DNA from: Alcaligenes aquatilis
GTDB taxonomy: Bacteria > Pseudomonadota > Gammaproteobacteria > Burkholderiales > Burkholderiaceae_B
Assembly (NCBI RefSeq): GCF_003076515.1
Contig: NZ_CP022390.1
Coordinates: 1,054,001 to 1,118,000, forward strand
Length of the DNA: 64,000 bases
Reading direction: 5' to 3'
A program made the position numbers and the translations under genes. Below, piece by piece: positions 45,188-54,441 of this stretch. Each line of letters begins with the position of its first letter. Position 1 is the stretch's first letter. Under the pieces are notes generated by a model that saw only the letters and a list, made by a program, of their open reading frames with translations, was not told where the DNA came from and ran no database searches.

Positions 45188-46387
45188 TTATTTCCAACCC
45201 AAACTATGAGATTGCTCCAGCGCCCGGTGACGTTGATCATCATCGGTATGCAGATAGATATTGGTCGTGGCAATGGACTCATGGCCCAGGGTGTCACGGA
45301 TGATGCGTAAATCCACGCCTTGATCAGCCAGATGAGAGCCTGCTGAATGGCGCAGCCAGTGTGCCGAAGCCTGCTCCAGAATGCGGGCCTGAGATTCCTG
45401 GTCTGGATGCAAATTCCGCAAACGGTCAGCACTGCCTTGAAAAACCTGTTTGACCAGTACATGCGCCATGGCCCGCGTCAGATGTTTGTCACTGGCGCCA
45501 GCCGACATTAATAAAGGATAGGGCTCCAAGGCCTGCGGGGCACCCTGCAGAGCATGCGCTTGCCGATAGCGCATCAACTCACTAAACAGCTCCTGCGTCA
45601 AAGGCACACGACGCCATTTATCGCCTTTGCCGTGGATATGCAGCCACCACTGGGCTGTCGCTCCCGCATCGGCACGTTCTTGAACATCGGCCATACGTGC
45701 CTGAACCAGTTCGGAAATACGCAAGGCACCACCATAAAGGATAGAGAAAAGCCAGCGTACACGCGCCTTGTAGCGCAACTCGCTCTGCGTATCTTCGGGC
45801 AAAGCCTGAATGTAATCCTGCACCCAACGCCATTGCAGCCGGCTCAAATATCGCTGCTGGGAGGCAGTGGTTTTCTTTTGTCGACGACCTTGATGCGACA
45901 AGGCCAAAGGATTGCCCGCCAAATACCCCGCCTGCACCAGCCAGCTAAATAAAGAGTTCAGGATCAGTACAGCCTGATTCCGGCTGCTTTCAGACAAAGG
46001 CCCGGCAAAGGGCCGCCACGCCGCATGGTGACGGGCGGGGCGGGCGCGTCCTTGAACCACCCAACGATGAGCTGGTTGAGGGTCTGCCAAAAACAAACGA
46101 TAGGCCAGGATGTCTTCCAGACTAAGCGAGGACAGATCCTTGCGACGCTCCAAGACGGCCCACAACAAAAGCCGCTCCGCCTCCTTGCGATAGTTCGCAT
46201 AGGTGCGAGGGCTATCTATATAGCGCGCCAACCAGGCTCGCAACGCCTCTATATCTGTTTGCGCCTCAATCTGCGCCCGCCCACCGATAGAACGGTTTGC
46301 GCCTTGCCGCCCATCAAAACGGGCCAGTAATTGAGCAATATCGTCCGATCCCAGTTCTGTTGAGGGCGACGTGTTGACTATTTCCAT
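45188..46387 (-). CDS. Tyrosine recombinase / phage-type integrase
   Basis: A 399-residue protein with an N-terminal SAM-like core-binding domain (about residues 50-195, a second helical bundle included) and a C-terminal catalytic domain with all expected residues: Arg in GGALRISEL, Lys in HGKGDKWR, HWLRHSAGSHL, His in LGHESIATT and the nucleophile Tyr in NIYLHTDD. It is XerC/D-like in length plus an N-terminal extension. It is divergent from the KfrA-like gene over an AT-rich palindromic region. No attachment-site repeats or phage genes are adjacent. Confidence 0.9.
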   Translation of the reverse strand: MEIVNTSPSTELGSDDIAQLLARFDGRQGANRSIGGRAQIEAQTDIEALRAWLARYIDSPRTYANYRKEAERLLLWAVLERRKDLSSLSLEDILAYRLFLADPQPAHRWVVQGRARPARHHAAWRPFAGPLSESSRNQAVLILNSLFSWLVQAGYLAGNPLALSHQGRRQKKTTASQQRYLSRLQWRWVQDYIQALPEDTQSELRYKARVRWLFSILYGGALRISELVQARMADVQERADAGATAQWWLHIHGKGDKWRRVPLTQELFSELMRYRQAHALQGAPQALEPYPLLMSAGASDKHLTRAMAHVLVKQVFQGSADRLRNLHPDQESQARILEQASAHWLRHSAGSHLADQGVDLRIIRDTLGHESIATTNIYLHTDDDQRHRALEQSHSLGWK

Positions 46388-46474
46388 GGATAAGCAGAAA
46401 AACAGAGGCGTTAAGAGAGCAGAGAAGGGTTTTCAAACCCGTCCCTGTGCAATCCGGCCTTCTTAAGGCCATAT

Positions 46475-46502
46475 ATTTGACATTATAGAGATAATGTCAA
46501 AT
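46475..46502. promoter_or_regulatory. Palindrome with divergent -35 elements (putative operator)
   Basis: ATTTGACATTAT-AGAG-ATAATGTCAAAT is a perfect 12-bp inverted repeat. Because it is palindromic, TTGACA occurs on both strands and can act as -35 for both the recombinase gene and the KfrA-like gene. A repressor bound here would shut both. KfrA proteins of plasmids are known to bind palindromes at their own promoter, so autoregulation is a reasonable inference. Confidence 0.6.
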
Positions 46503-46514
46503 TATAGAATTCAA

Positions 46515-46567
46515 TTTGTTGATAATTTTATATATTACGTTGTATTATTAATTAAATTATCAACAAA
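46515..46567. repeat. Long inverted repeat before the KfrA-like gene
   Basis: TTTGTTGATAATTT (46515-46528) and AAATTATCAACAAA (46554-46567) are perfect 14-bp inverted copies separated by 25 very AT-rich bases. The right arm ends just before the start codon's ribosome site (AAAGGTGG). It may be a second protein-binding site, a hairpin that hides the ribosome site, or a recombination core site. Confidence 0.6.
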
Positions 46568-46576
46568 GGTGGAAAA

Positions 46577-47644
46577 ATGGAGCAAAACCAGCCCAATGAG
46601 GGCCAAATCTTGGCTGATGTGGCCCAATTACGCGATCGCTTCAGCCATACGCAGACTTTGTACAAAGAAGTGGCTGCGCTCCTGTTTTTTCGCTATGGCG
46701 TCACGCCTACGGCCAACAAGCTGTACCAATTGGTGCGTAAAGGCAGCATGAGTGCTCCAGCCCAGGCTCTCCAGACGTTCTGGGAAGATTTGCGGGACAA
46801 AAGCCGGGTTCGGCTGGATATGGCTGATATGCCAGAAGAATTGCAAAGCCTGACGGGAGACCTGCTGGGCCGCATCTGGCAAGAAGCCATGGGGCACTCG
46901 AAACAGCAAATGCAGCATTACCAAACCCAGGCTGATGAACGCGTCGCACAGGCTCAAGCCCTAACCCAGGAAGCACAACAGGCACTGGAAGTAGAGCAGG
47001 GCGCCTTAAAAACGGCTCAAGCCAACATAGAACGCTTGAAAGAAGCACTACAGACAGCCGGTCAGGAGCAAGCGGCTCTGAAACAAGACTTGCTGCACGC
47101 CAAACAACGCCAAAACGAGCTGGAAACCGAAAAGCAGTTGGTTCAACAAGAGCTGCGCCGCCAAAGCGAACAGTTCACCCAGGATTTGGAGCGGCTGCAA
47201 AAAGCCATTGAGCTGACCGAGGAGCGCGCCCAGGCCAACGAGCGCCGTGCCTTGTTGGAAATCGACAAGGAACGCTCCATTCAAACGCGACTACGTCAAC
47301 AAATAGAAGAGGCCGAGCACGCGAACAAAACCCAGCGTCAGGCTCACGAACAAGAGCTGAACCAGCAGCAGGATCAAATGCAGAAGCTGCGCCAGGAGCT
47401 GGGGCAAGAGCAGGGCGAGTGTCGTGCCATGCAAGCAGCTCTGGATATCAGCCATAACTTGGCCAAAGAGATGCAGGGACAACTACAAATGCTGCGCACA
47501 CGTACAGCCTTGCTGGAGCGAGAAAATGAAGAAGCACGCAAGAAAGCCCAACTGCTCAGCCAGCAACTGGAGCAAGCTCAGGCCCAGCCAGTGCGGCCCG
47601 TACGCTTAAAGCGGCGCTTGATCAAGAACGATCCTGAACAATGA
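46577..47644 (+). CDS. KfrA-like coiled-coil DNA-binding protein
   Basis: A 355-residue protein. Residues about 1-125 match the KfrA N-terminal plasmid-type DNA-binding domain (ADVAQLRDRFSHTQTLYKEV, RYGVTPTANKLYQLVRKGSM). Residues about 126-340 are one long coiled coil rich in Gln, Glu and Ala, and the end is basic (VRLKRRLIKND). KfrA of IncP plasmids is a repressor and forms filament-like assemblies. This copy is chromosomal and divergent from a tyrosine recombinase; no other plasmid gene is near. Confidence 0.85.
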   Translation: MEQNQPNEGQILADVAQLRDRFSHTQTLYKEVAALLFFRYGVTPTANKLYQLVRKGSMSAPAQALQTFWEDLRDKSRVRLDMADMPEELQSLTGDLLGRIWQEAMGHSKQQMQHYQTQADERVAQAQALTQEAQQALEVEQGALKTAQANIERLKEALQTAGQEQAALKQDLLHAKQRQNELETEKQLVQQELRRQSEQFTQDLERLQKAIELTEERAQANERRALLEIDKERSIQTRLRQQIEEAEHANKTQRQAHEQELNQQQDQMQKLRQELGQEQGECRAMQAALDISHNLAKEMQGQLQMLRTRTALLERENEEARKKAQLLSQQLEQAQAQPVRPVRLKRRLIKNDPEQ

Positions 47645-47937
47645 AGAGCCCATTCAGCAGCCTATGCCAGCATGCACTAGGATAGGCTTGGCGCGCTTTC
47701 AATCACCGAAAAAGGTGTCGGCAGATTTAGCGGGATTTCAATCAAAAATCAGGCAAAGCCCAGCCCAGCCTTGAATGAACGAGCAGCCGAACCGAAGGCA
47801 AGGACAGTTCATCGTCTTCCTCATGCTTTGAAGCCCTTCGTCCTCCTGCTTCGAATGCCATCATGAATGGACCACTGCGTGTAACGGTCTGTTTTAGCGC
47901 AAACGACCAATAGCAGCCTCGTGCTAAGCTTTTACCC

Positions 47938-48291
47938 ATGCTGCGCGCACCCATTTCATCTCGCAAAACCATAGGCTGGCTTTTAGTAGTCAGCCTTATT
48001 GTTTTGTTTGCCAGCATCGGCCTGGGTACCAGCTTTGCCGCGCACGCCACGACTCAGAACGCGGCTCACAGCACCGTTCAAGGGCACCACGCCTCGCCGG
48101 GGCAATCTCACCATAGCGCTCCCAACCATTGCAGCACCCCGCAAAAAAGTGGCTGCTGCGCGTGTCTTGCGACACTGATTCCACCGCCTGAAGCGATTGT
48201 CTTGCAGCCCGCTTTCCCTCCCGTTCCTTTGCACCAAGACTACCTCTCCCGGTTCATTGGCCCCGCCCAGCCACCTCCGCGCTCGTCCTGA
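47938..48291 (+). CDS. CopL-like small secreted Cys/His-rich protein
   Basis: A 117-residue protein with an N-terminal membrane or signal segment (TIGWLLVVSLIVLFASIGLG), a His-rich stretch (HHASPGQSHHSAPNH) and a cysteine cluster (HCSTPQKSGCCACL), ending in a proline-rich tail. It resembles CopL-type or DUF2946-type proteins found just upstream of copper multicopper oxidase genes in Xanthomonas and others. It lies 94 bases before such an oxidase gene, so a copper-sensing or copper-binding role is inferred. The preceding gap 47645-47937 shows nothing clear. Confidence 0.6.
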   Translation: MLRAPISSRKTIGWLLVVSLIVLFASIGLGTSFAAHATTQNAAHSTVQGHHASPGQSHHSAPNHCSTPQKSGCCACLATLIPPPEAIVLQPAFPPVPLHQDYLSRFIGPAQPPPRSS

Positions 48292-48385
48292 TCATCTCGT
48301 TCTAATTACCGCCCCAAGCCTAACAAGCCTGTGCTCACTAGGCGTGGGCAGCGCATGTATATTGATGATTAATAGGGATAAACCC

Positions 48386-49978
48386 ATGAAACGACGCGAT
48401 TTTTTCAAACTCACCTTAGGTGCCAGCCTCTTGAGCAGCCTGCCTATACGAAGCTGGGCACAGGGCATGATGGAGCACCACGGATCCATGCCCGCAGATA
48501 TGCCCGGTCACGACATGATGGCTCGGCAAGGCTTGATGCCGGTCGAAAAGATGCCGGCAGGTCAGGCACTGCAAGCTCTACCAGTGCTGAAAAACAGTAG
48601 TCAGAAAAAAGGGCTGTTTCAGGCGAAAATTACTGCGGCCGCCCACCAACGTGTGCTCGCCGATGGCAAAACCACCGAGCTTTGGCTATACAACGGCCAG
48701 GCTCCCGGCCCACTCATCGAGCTGTACGAAGGCGATCAAGTCGAAATCGAGTTTGAAAACCAGCTGGATCAAGCCACTACGATTCACTGGCACGGCTTGC
48801 CCGTACCCTCGGATCAGGACGGGAACCCACAGGACGCGGTCTTACCAGGACAAAGCCGCTACTACCGCTTTACTTTGCCCAAAGGTTGCGCCGGCACCTA
48901 CTGGTATCACCCGCATCCGCATGGAAAAAGTGGTGAGCAAGTCGCGCATGGACTGGGCGGGACAATTATTGTTCGCTCTTCCAAAGACCCATTGAAGGAC
49001 TATGCGGAACAACATTGGGCGATCAGCGATTTGCGGTTGGACATCAATGGCCATATACCGGCCAACACCGGCCCGGATTGGATGAATGGCAGGGAAGGGC
49101 AGTTCGTGCTGTTGAATGCTCAACGCCAGCCGCGCATCCAGACCAGCACAGCAGAACGTATTCGCGTCTGGAACTCCTGCTCCACCCGTTATTTAAGACT
49201 GCACATCCCCGGCGCCCAGCTGATTCAAGTTGGTACAGATGGTGGGTTGCTGGAACAGCCTTTGGCCGCCGCAGAGTCTATTTTGCTGGCACCGGCTGAA
49301 CGGGTGGAGTTCTTTATCCAAGCGGAAAAAAACCTGGAAAGCAGCTTGCAAGCCCTGTATTACGACAGGCAAAAAATGATGATCAAGGAAAAACCCGAGA
49401 CCTTGACGCTGGCAGGGCTGACAATCCGCCATCAGGAAATCGACCTGCCCGAGCAGCTACGGACAATTCCGGCGATTCCTGCTGCCGCCAGTACCGCAAA
49501 AGTGGTGTTCAGCGAAGTCATGCCCATGAGCCACGACATGCCATCCGGGCACGGCTCTGGCATGGCGGCCTCGCCCGGAATGAACCATCAGGGCATGGGG
49601 GGCATGGACCAGGAAACCATGATGCCCGGCATGGCAGCCATGCGCTCCATGTTCCGCATCAACAATCAGGTCTACGACATGAACCGTATCGACCTGCGTT
49701 GCCCGACAGGGCAGTGGCAGTACTGGGATGTCATCAACGACTCCCATATGGATCATCCTTTCCATCTGCACGGAACGCAGTTTCAGGTTCTGGCACGTCA
49801 AACCGGCAACAGGTCCGTCCCGGAGCCATTCCGTGCCTGGCGAGATACCGTCAATCTGCGCCCCAACGAGACCGTCCGACTGGCATTCCGACAGGAATTA
49901 CCAGGCCTGCGCATGTTTCATTGCCACATTCTGGAGCATGAGGACCTGGGCATGATGGCGCAGCTAATGGTGGAATAA
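48386..49978 (+). CDS. cueO: CueO-type multicopper oxidase
   Basis: A 530-residue protein with a twin-arginine signal ([16 protein letters not shown]) and the four copper motifs: [41 protein letters not shown] and [15 protein letters not shown] Met/His-rich segment ([12 protein letters not shown] through MAAMRSM) near residues 370-420 matches the substrate-covering region of CueO, which oxidises Cu(I) in the periplasm. AATAGGGA precedes the start; an upstream extension to 48197 overlaps the CopL-like gene and is rejected. Confidence 0.92.
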   Translation: MKRRDFFKLTLGASLLSSLPIRSWAQGMMEHHGSMPADMPGHDMMARQGLMPVEKMPAGQALQALPVLKNSSQKKGLFQAKITAAAHQRVLADGKTTELWLYNGQAPGPLIELYEGDQVEIEFENQLDQATTIHWHGLPVPSDQDGNPQDAVLPGQSRYYRFTLPKGCAGTYWYHPHPHGKSGEQVAHGLGGTIIVRSSKDPLKDYAEQHWAISDLRLDINGHIPANTGPDWMNGREGQFVLLNAQRQPRIQTSTAERIRVWNSCSTRYLRLHIPGAQLIQVGTDGGLLEQPLAAAESILLAPAERVEFFIQAEKNLESSLQALYYDRQKMMIKEKPETLTLAGLTIRHQEIDLPEQLRTIPAIPAAASTAKVVFSEVMPMSHDMPSGHGSGMAASPGMNHQGMGGMDQETMMPGMAAMRSMFRINNQVYDMNRIDLRCPTGQWQYWDVINDSHMDHPFHLHGTQFQVLARQTGNRSVPEPFRAWRDTVNLRPNETVRLAFRQELPGLRMFHCHILEHEDLGMMAQLMVE

Positions 49979-50124
49979 GGCTTAACGTTGAAGTTTTGAA
50001 AACGTCCGCTCCGCAAGGCTGTGTACCAGCGGGGCGGACAAAGCCGTCCTGCTTGAAAAAAACCCGGCGTCGCCTGCATTACAATACCGCTTTTGAATTT
50101 CTCATTTTCAGCGGAGCACGCGCC

Positions 50125-51327
50125 ATGAGCCTGTTGGGCACCCCTTTATCGTCGTCGTCGGACAAAATCATGCTCTTGGGCTCGGGAGAGCTGGGCAAGG
50201 AAGTGCTGATTGCGCTGCAACGCTTGGGGGTAGAAACCATCGCGGTAGACCGCTACGAGAACGCACCCGGCCAGCAAGTGGCCCATCATTCGCGCACCAT
50301 TACCATGAGCGACGCCGAGCAACTGCGCGCCCTGATCGAACAAGAAAAGCCCACCCTGGTCGTGCCCGAGATTGAAGCTATTGCTACCGGCGTGCTGGAA
50401 GAGCTGGAAGCCCAAGGCAAGGTGCGCGTCATACCAACCGCCCGTGCCGCTCGCCTGACCATGGACCGCGAAGGCATTCGCCGTCTGGCTGCTGAAACAC
50501 TGGACGTTCCCACCAGCCCCTACCAATTTTGCGAATCGCTGGCAGAACTGCAAGCCGCTATCGACGATAAGATCGGCTACCCCTGCGTGGTCAAACCCTT
50601 GATGAGCAGCTCGGGCAAAGGTCAAAGCAAGATCAGCGGGCCTGATGACGTCGCCAAAGCCTGGGAGTACGCCATGGCCGGCGGCCGCGTTAGCCAATGC
50701 CGCGTCATTGTGGAAGGCTTTATTGATTTCGACTACGAAATCACTTTGCTGACCGTCCGTGCCGTCGGTGCAGACGGCCAGATCGAAACCCAGTTCTGCG
50801 ACCCCATTGGCCACAAGCAAGTAGATGGCGACTACGTAGAGAGCTGGCAGCCTCAGCCCATGAGCCCCAAAGCCCTGCAAGGCGCACGCGATATCGCCCA
50901 GGCGGTCACCCAGAACCTGGGTGGCCAAGGCTTGTTTGGCGTAGAGCTGTTTGTGAAGGGCGATGAGGTATGGTTCAGCGAAGTCAGCCCCCGCCCACAC
51001 GACACGGGCATGGTCACCATGGCTACTCAATGGCAGTCCGAATTTGAGCTGCATGCACGCGCGATTCTGGGCCTGCCAGTCAATACGGCCTTGCGCATGC
51101 CCGGCGCCAGCGCCGTGATTTACGGTGGCGTAGATGCGAAAGACGTAGACTTCCTGAATGTGGCCCAAGCCCTGCGCATCCCGCAAACCGATATCCGTCT
51201 TTTCGGCAAACCCGAGAGCTTTGAAAAACGCCGCATGGGTGTTGCCCTGGCAGCAGACACTGACCTGGAAACGGCCCGCGCCAACGCTCGCCAAGCCGCT
51301 GCCACCGTCAAAGTCCAAGCCCGCTAA
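50125..51327 (+). CDS. purT: Formate-dependent phosphoribosylglycinamide formyltransferase
   Basis: A 400-residue ATP-grasp enzyme, the usual PurT length: [20 protein letters not shown] at the N-terminus (residues about 13-32), [29 protein letters not shown] in the ATP-grasp domain and [17 protein letters not shown]. It uses formate and ATP instead of formyl-THF for the third step of purine synthesis. GGAG eight bases upstream supports 50125; the frame continues upstream to 49996, but that extension is not PurT-like. Confidence 0.95.
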   Translation: MSLLGTPLSSSSDKIMLLGSGELGKEVLIALQRLGVETIAVDRYENAPGQQVAHHSRTITMSDAEQLRALIEQEKPTLVVPEIEAIATGVLEELEAQGKVRVIPTARAARLTMDREGIRRLAAETLDVPTSPYQFCESLAELQAAIDDKIGYPCVVKPLMSSSGKGQSKISGPDDVAKAWEYAMAGGRVSQCRVIVEGFIDFDYEITLLTVRAVGADGQIETQFCDPIGHKQVDGDYVESWQPQPMSPKALQGARDIAQAVTQNLGGQGLFGVELFVKGDEVWFSEVSPRPHDTGMVTMATQWQSEFELHARAILGLPVNTALRMPGASAVIYGGVDAKDVDFLNVAQALRIPQTDIRLFGKPESFEKRRMGVALAADTDLETARANARQAAATVKVQAR

Positions 51328-51345
51328 AACAAGGCGTTTTCCACC

Positions 51346-51804
51346 ATGCCCATCATCATCTTCCTGCTGTTCATAGGGATTATTGCGGCGCTGGTCTATG
51401 GTGGAATGCAGCTCTTTAACCTGGTCAGCGCCAGTGCTGGTGCCATCGCCGCTATCTTGAGCCTGTTGATAGCGGCGGCCATTCTGGTGGCTCCCTTTAT
51501 GGTATGGCGACGCCGTTATCTGGCCATCCACGGTAAAAAACAACAAGGCCAGCGCATTGTAGAACTGGCTTTACCCGATGGCTCGATACGCCTGGATGCC
51601 TTGCAAAAGCGTGGTCAGATTCAAACCGGGCAGGGGGCACGTGCCTTTATTTTTGCGGATATTGAAGCAGTAGAGCCACAGGGCAGGGGGCTGACACTTA
51701 TATTGCGTAATCCCACCCAACGCTGGGAGATTCAAACCAGCCACTTTGCTGAGGCCAAACGCTGGCACAAGATCCTGAACCTGGCTGCAAAACAGGATTT
51801 ATAG
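51346..51804 (+). CDS. Small membrane protein of unknown function
   Basis: The family is not recognised. Its 152 residues have two N-terminal membrane segments (IIIFLLFIGIIAALVYGGMQL and AIAAILSLLIAAAILVAPFMV) and a cytoplasmic part of about 95 residues with beta-strand character (GRGLTLILRNPTQRWEIQT). It starts 19 bases after purT in the same direction and is probably cotranscribed. It is followed by a clear terminator. Confidence 0.75.
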   Translation: MPIIIFLLFIGIIAALVYGGMQLFNLVSASAGAIAAILSLLIAAAILVAPFMVWRRRYLAIHGKKQQGQRIVELALPDGSIRLDALQKRGQIQTGQGARAFIFADIEAVEPQGRGLTLILRNPTQRWEIQTSHFAEAKRWHKILNLAAKQDL

Positions 51805-51830
51805 GGCCAGCATCAGTCCTGCAGCACATA

Positions 51831-51856
51831 AAAAGCACCCGCAGGTGCTTTTTTGT
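51831..51856 (+). terminator. Terminator after purT and the small membrane protein gene
   Basis: AAAAGCACC-CGCA-GGTGCTTTT forms a 9-bp stem followed by TTG and more T-runs, 27 bases after the stop. Confidence 0.88.
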
Positions 51857-51921
51857 TTGTTTTTTGTTTGGTTATTTTGGCAAGATAGCCAAGCGAATAC
51901 ATCAATAGCGGGCTGCCGTCC

Positions 51922-53451
51922 TTAGACTTGCTCACTAACTTGATCCGACAAGGCCGGCTCATTGAGGCTGATCATGTGCTCATCCAAAGACTCCAGCGTT
52001 TCCACAACGGTACGCAGCACCTGAATACGCGCCGCTTTTTTGTCCTTGCTAGGCACAATATGCCAAGGCGCCATGTGAGTATCAGTCTGGGCAAACATCT
52101 CCTGAGCCGCACGTTGATACGCCGTCCATTTCTCGCGATTACGCCAATCCTCTTCCGTAATCTTGTAAGCCTTAAAGGGCGTTTCCTCGCGGGCCTTGAA
52201 GCGCTTTAGCTGCTCATCCTTATCAATATCCAGCCAGAACTTGATCACCGCCGTGCCGTTGGCCAACAATTGCGCCTCAAACTCATTGATTTCCTCGTAG
52301 GAACGATGCCAGGCAGCGCGGGAGATCAGCTTCTCCACTCGTTCCACCAGCACACGACCATACCAGGAGCGATCAAAAATGGAGATTTCTCCCAGACGCG
52401 GCAACTTGCGCCAGAAACGCCATAGATACGGACGTGCCCGTTCCACCGCGTTAGGAGCGGAAATAGGGAAGATATCGTACATCCGCACATCCAAGGCTTC
52501 AGTCAAACGGCGAATAGTGCCGCCTTTACCGGCCGCATCGCGTCCCTCAAAGACCAGTACCAAAGAATGTTTGCGGAAGGCTTTGCTACGTACCGCGCAG
52601 GACAAACGGCCTTGCCAATGCAAAAGCTCGGCATCGTAATCCAACACAGGCTCCACGGGAGGAGGGGACTGCAAGCTGGCAGTCGGCACATTCAAACGAA
52701 ACGGGAACGCATACGGCTCTTTAACTTGTCGCGGGACAATGGGTTTATCCAAAGCCTGCAACACGACTTTTGCCAAGGACACATCACGCAAGTTCTGATC
52801 TGCGCTGGGGATCACCACCCAGGGAGCGTAATTTCTGTGGGTCAGATTAATGGTTTGTGTGGCCGCATTGCGCAATTGCTTGAATTTCTTGTGAACCTTC
52901 AAGTCTGCCTTGCTAACACGCCAAGCCGTATTTGGGTCAGCCATCAAGGTCGTACAGCGGGTCAACTGAGCTTGAGCGGAGAGGTGGAACCATAGTTTCA
53001 ACACCTGCACGCCTTGATAGGCCAGTTGCGCTTCAAAACGATTGATCAAATGGGTGTATAGGGCGATCTTGGTCGGGTCCGGTTTTTTGCGGCCCAGCTC
53101 TGTCATCAAAGGGGCATACCAGGAACCAAACACCAAACCCGTCTGACCACGAACCGGCAGCCGATTCCAATAACGCCACATTAAAGGCCGCATGGCTTCC
53201 TCTTCATTGAGCGCACCAAAAGCCAAGGTGTGTACGTAGCGAGGATCCAACCAACTGTTCAAGGTATTGATCGCAGAGCCTTTTCCCACACCATCCATCC
53301 CGGCTACCACGATCAGCAAGGTTTGATCTGCTTTTTGCAGACGCTCGTACTGCTTTAGCAGCAGCGCTTCGCGCAGCGCGTCAATCTGCGTCTTGGCTAC
53401 GTCATCACTCAAGCTGGGATCGCGTTCGGCAAACTGTAGTACATGGCCCAT
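51922..53451 (-). CDS. Polyphosphate:AMP phosphotransferase (two PPK2 domains)
   Basis: A 509-residue protein with two tandem PPK2 domains. The first (about residues 25-235) has VVAGMDGVGKGSAIN but lacks the DRSWYG aspartate-arginine (it reads FGSWYAPLM). The second (about 265-495) has the complete FEGRDAAGKGGTIRR Walker A and FDRSWYGRVLVERV lid motif. This layout matches Pap enzymes, where the second half is catalytic and makes ADP from AMP with polyphosphate. A GGAG site supports the ATG at 53451; 53496 is also open. Confidence 0.9.
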   Translation of the reverse strand: MGHVLQFAERDPSLSDDVAKTQIDALREALLLKQYERLQKADQTLLIVVAGMDGVGKGSAINTLNSWLDPRYVHTLAFGALNEEEAMRPLMWRYWNRLPVRGQTGLVFGSWYAPLMTELGRKKPDPTKIALYTHLINRFEAQLAYQGVQVLKLWFHLSAQAQLTRCTTLMADPNTAWRVSKADLKVHKKFKQLRNAATQTINLTHRNYAPWVVIPSADQNLRDVSLAKVVLQALDKPIVPRQVKEPYAFPFRLNVPTASLQSPPPVEPVLDYDAELLHWQGRLSCAVRSKAFRKHSLVLVFEGRDAAGKGGTIRRLTEALDVRMYDIFPISAPNAVERARPYLWRFWRKLPRLGEISIFDRSWYGRVLVERVEKLISRAAWHRSYEEINEFEAQLLANGTAVIKFWLDIDKDEQLKRFKAREETPFKAYKITEEDWRNREKWTAYQRAAQEMFAQTDTHMAPWHIVPSKDKKAARIQVLRTVVETLESLDEHMISLNEPALSDQVSEQV

Positions 53452-54441
53452 CGTGCTTCGCTCCGTTTCACATAGCTCGTCACTATAACCATGCAAGGGG
53501 AGACTTAACTACCTTGGGGGGAAATAATCTGCAGAAAAACAGTAGCCAGGACGAGCGTGGTAGCGATTCTTTAGAGGTAGATACAAAGCACTGCTATTTA
53601 GTGACTTTACATAATATACATTATGCGTTAATTATTAGCGAAATAAACAAGAGGTCTTTATTTGTCCCACACAGCAATCTCGCAGGACGTTCAACCAGCT
53701 TATCTTCAAGCAAAAAGGCACTCAATACAGTCGGAATCAGGCCACTTGTCTTTGCCTCTGTGAACTCGACTTGCGCTCAGGATCTCCTCACTGAAAAAGC
53801 CCTATAGAGTCGGCATTACTTGGCCTGTCTGCTAGAGACCGGCTAAGTGCTCAGTGGCTGAGGCTTATTTTATAGACGCACTTAAGCAACATGCGTTTTT
53901 AAAAGATAGCTTGGGCACTAATTAAGAAAAACAATCTGGACGTGGTGTCAACCTGGCAAGGGCCACCCACATGTTGGGCTCTGAACCGTGTGTGTAAAGC
54001 GCAAGACCAGGCGTGCGCGACATCGCTGACGAGTCTGGGCATTGCCGGACCAACGCCATTCTATCGGGACCGCCGCCCTGCTCCGGTCTATCCTGCAGCG
54101 CAGACCTCCTCGTCGATAGCCGTGTTTTCTGCACGATTTGACGTGCGTTGAGCCCCCGAAATCCTCGAAAATCCGATAACAGCCAATTAGCGCACGCCTC
54201 GTTTGATCTGGGTGTTGCCACAACCGCGTAATAAATCAGAGGCCTAATTAGTTTTGTTACAAGCCGACGCGGCCCGCGGCATGCCTTGTGTTCGCGCGGC
54301 CAAGCTTGATGGGTTCCTCATAGCGGTATTGGGGATCAGGTTTCCTTCCCAGTTAAACCAAAAATAAACGCCTGCAAACCAGAATGAAGCCTTTTGTTGC
54401 ATCACTCGTACATTTACTAACGCAGAGTGCAGTCGGCAGGG
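53452..54441. other. About 1 kb without a supported gene at the T6SS border
   Basis: The left part (53560-53660) is AT-rich, with a CATAAT-ATAC-ATTATG inverted repeat at 53610-53625. The open frames present (53514-53807 plus, 97 codons; 53922-54221 minus, 99 codons) have no recognisable domain, no good ribosome site and coding character unlike the neighbours. A remnant of a mobile element or lost gene is possible, but nothing was recognised. The right part presumably holds the promoter of the SARP-type regulator. Confidence 0.5.

Noticed and set aside
45188..47644. Prophage or integron containing the tyrosine recombinase
   Set aside because: No phage structural genes, gene cassettes, tRNA target or flanking direct repeats were seen within the window.
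50146..51546. A 466-codon open frame on the minus strand across purT
   Set aside because: It is fully antisense to a clear PurT gene, has no recognisable domain and arises from codon bias.
53514..53807. A 97-codon plus-strand frame next to the polyphosphate phosphotransferase gene
   Set aside because: No ribosome site, no domain and AT-rich irregular codon use; not supported as a gene.
53922..54221. A 99-codon minus-strand frame that might be a transposase remnant
   Set aside because: It has no motif that ties it to a known transposase, and other frames in the same region are equally open.
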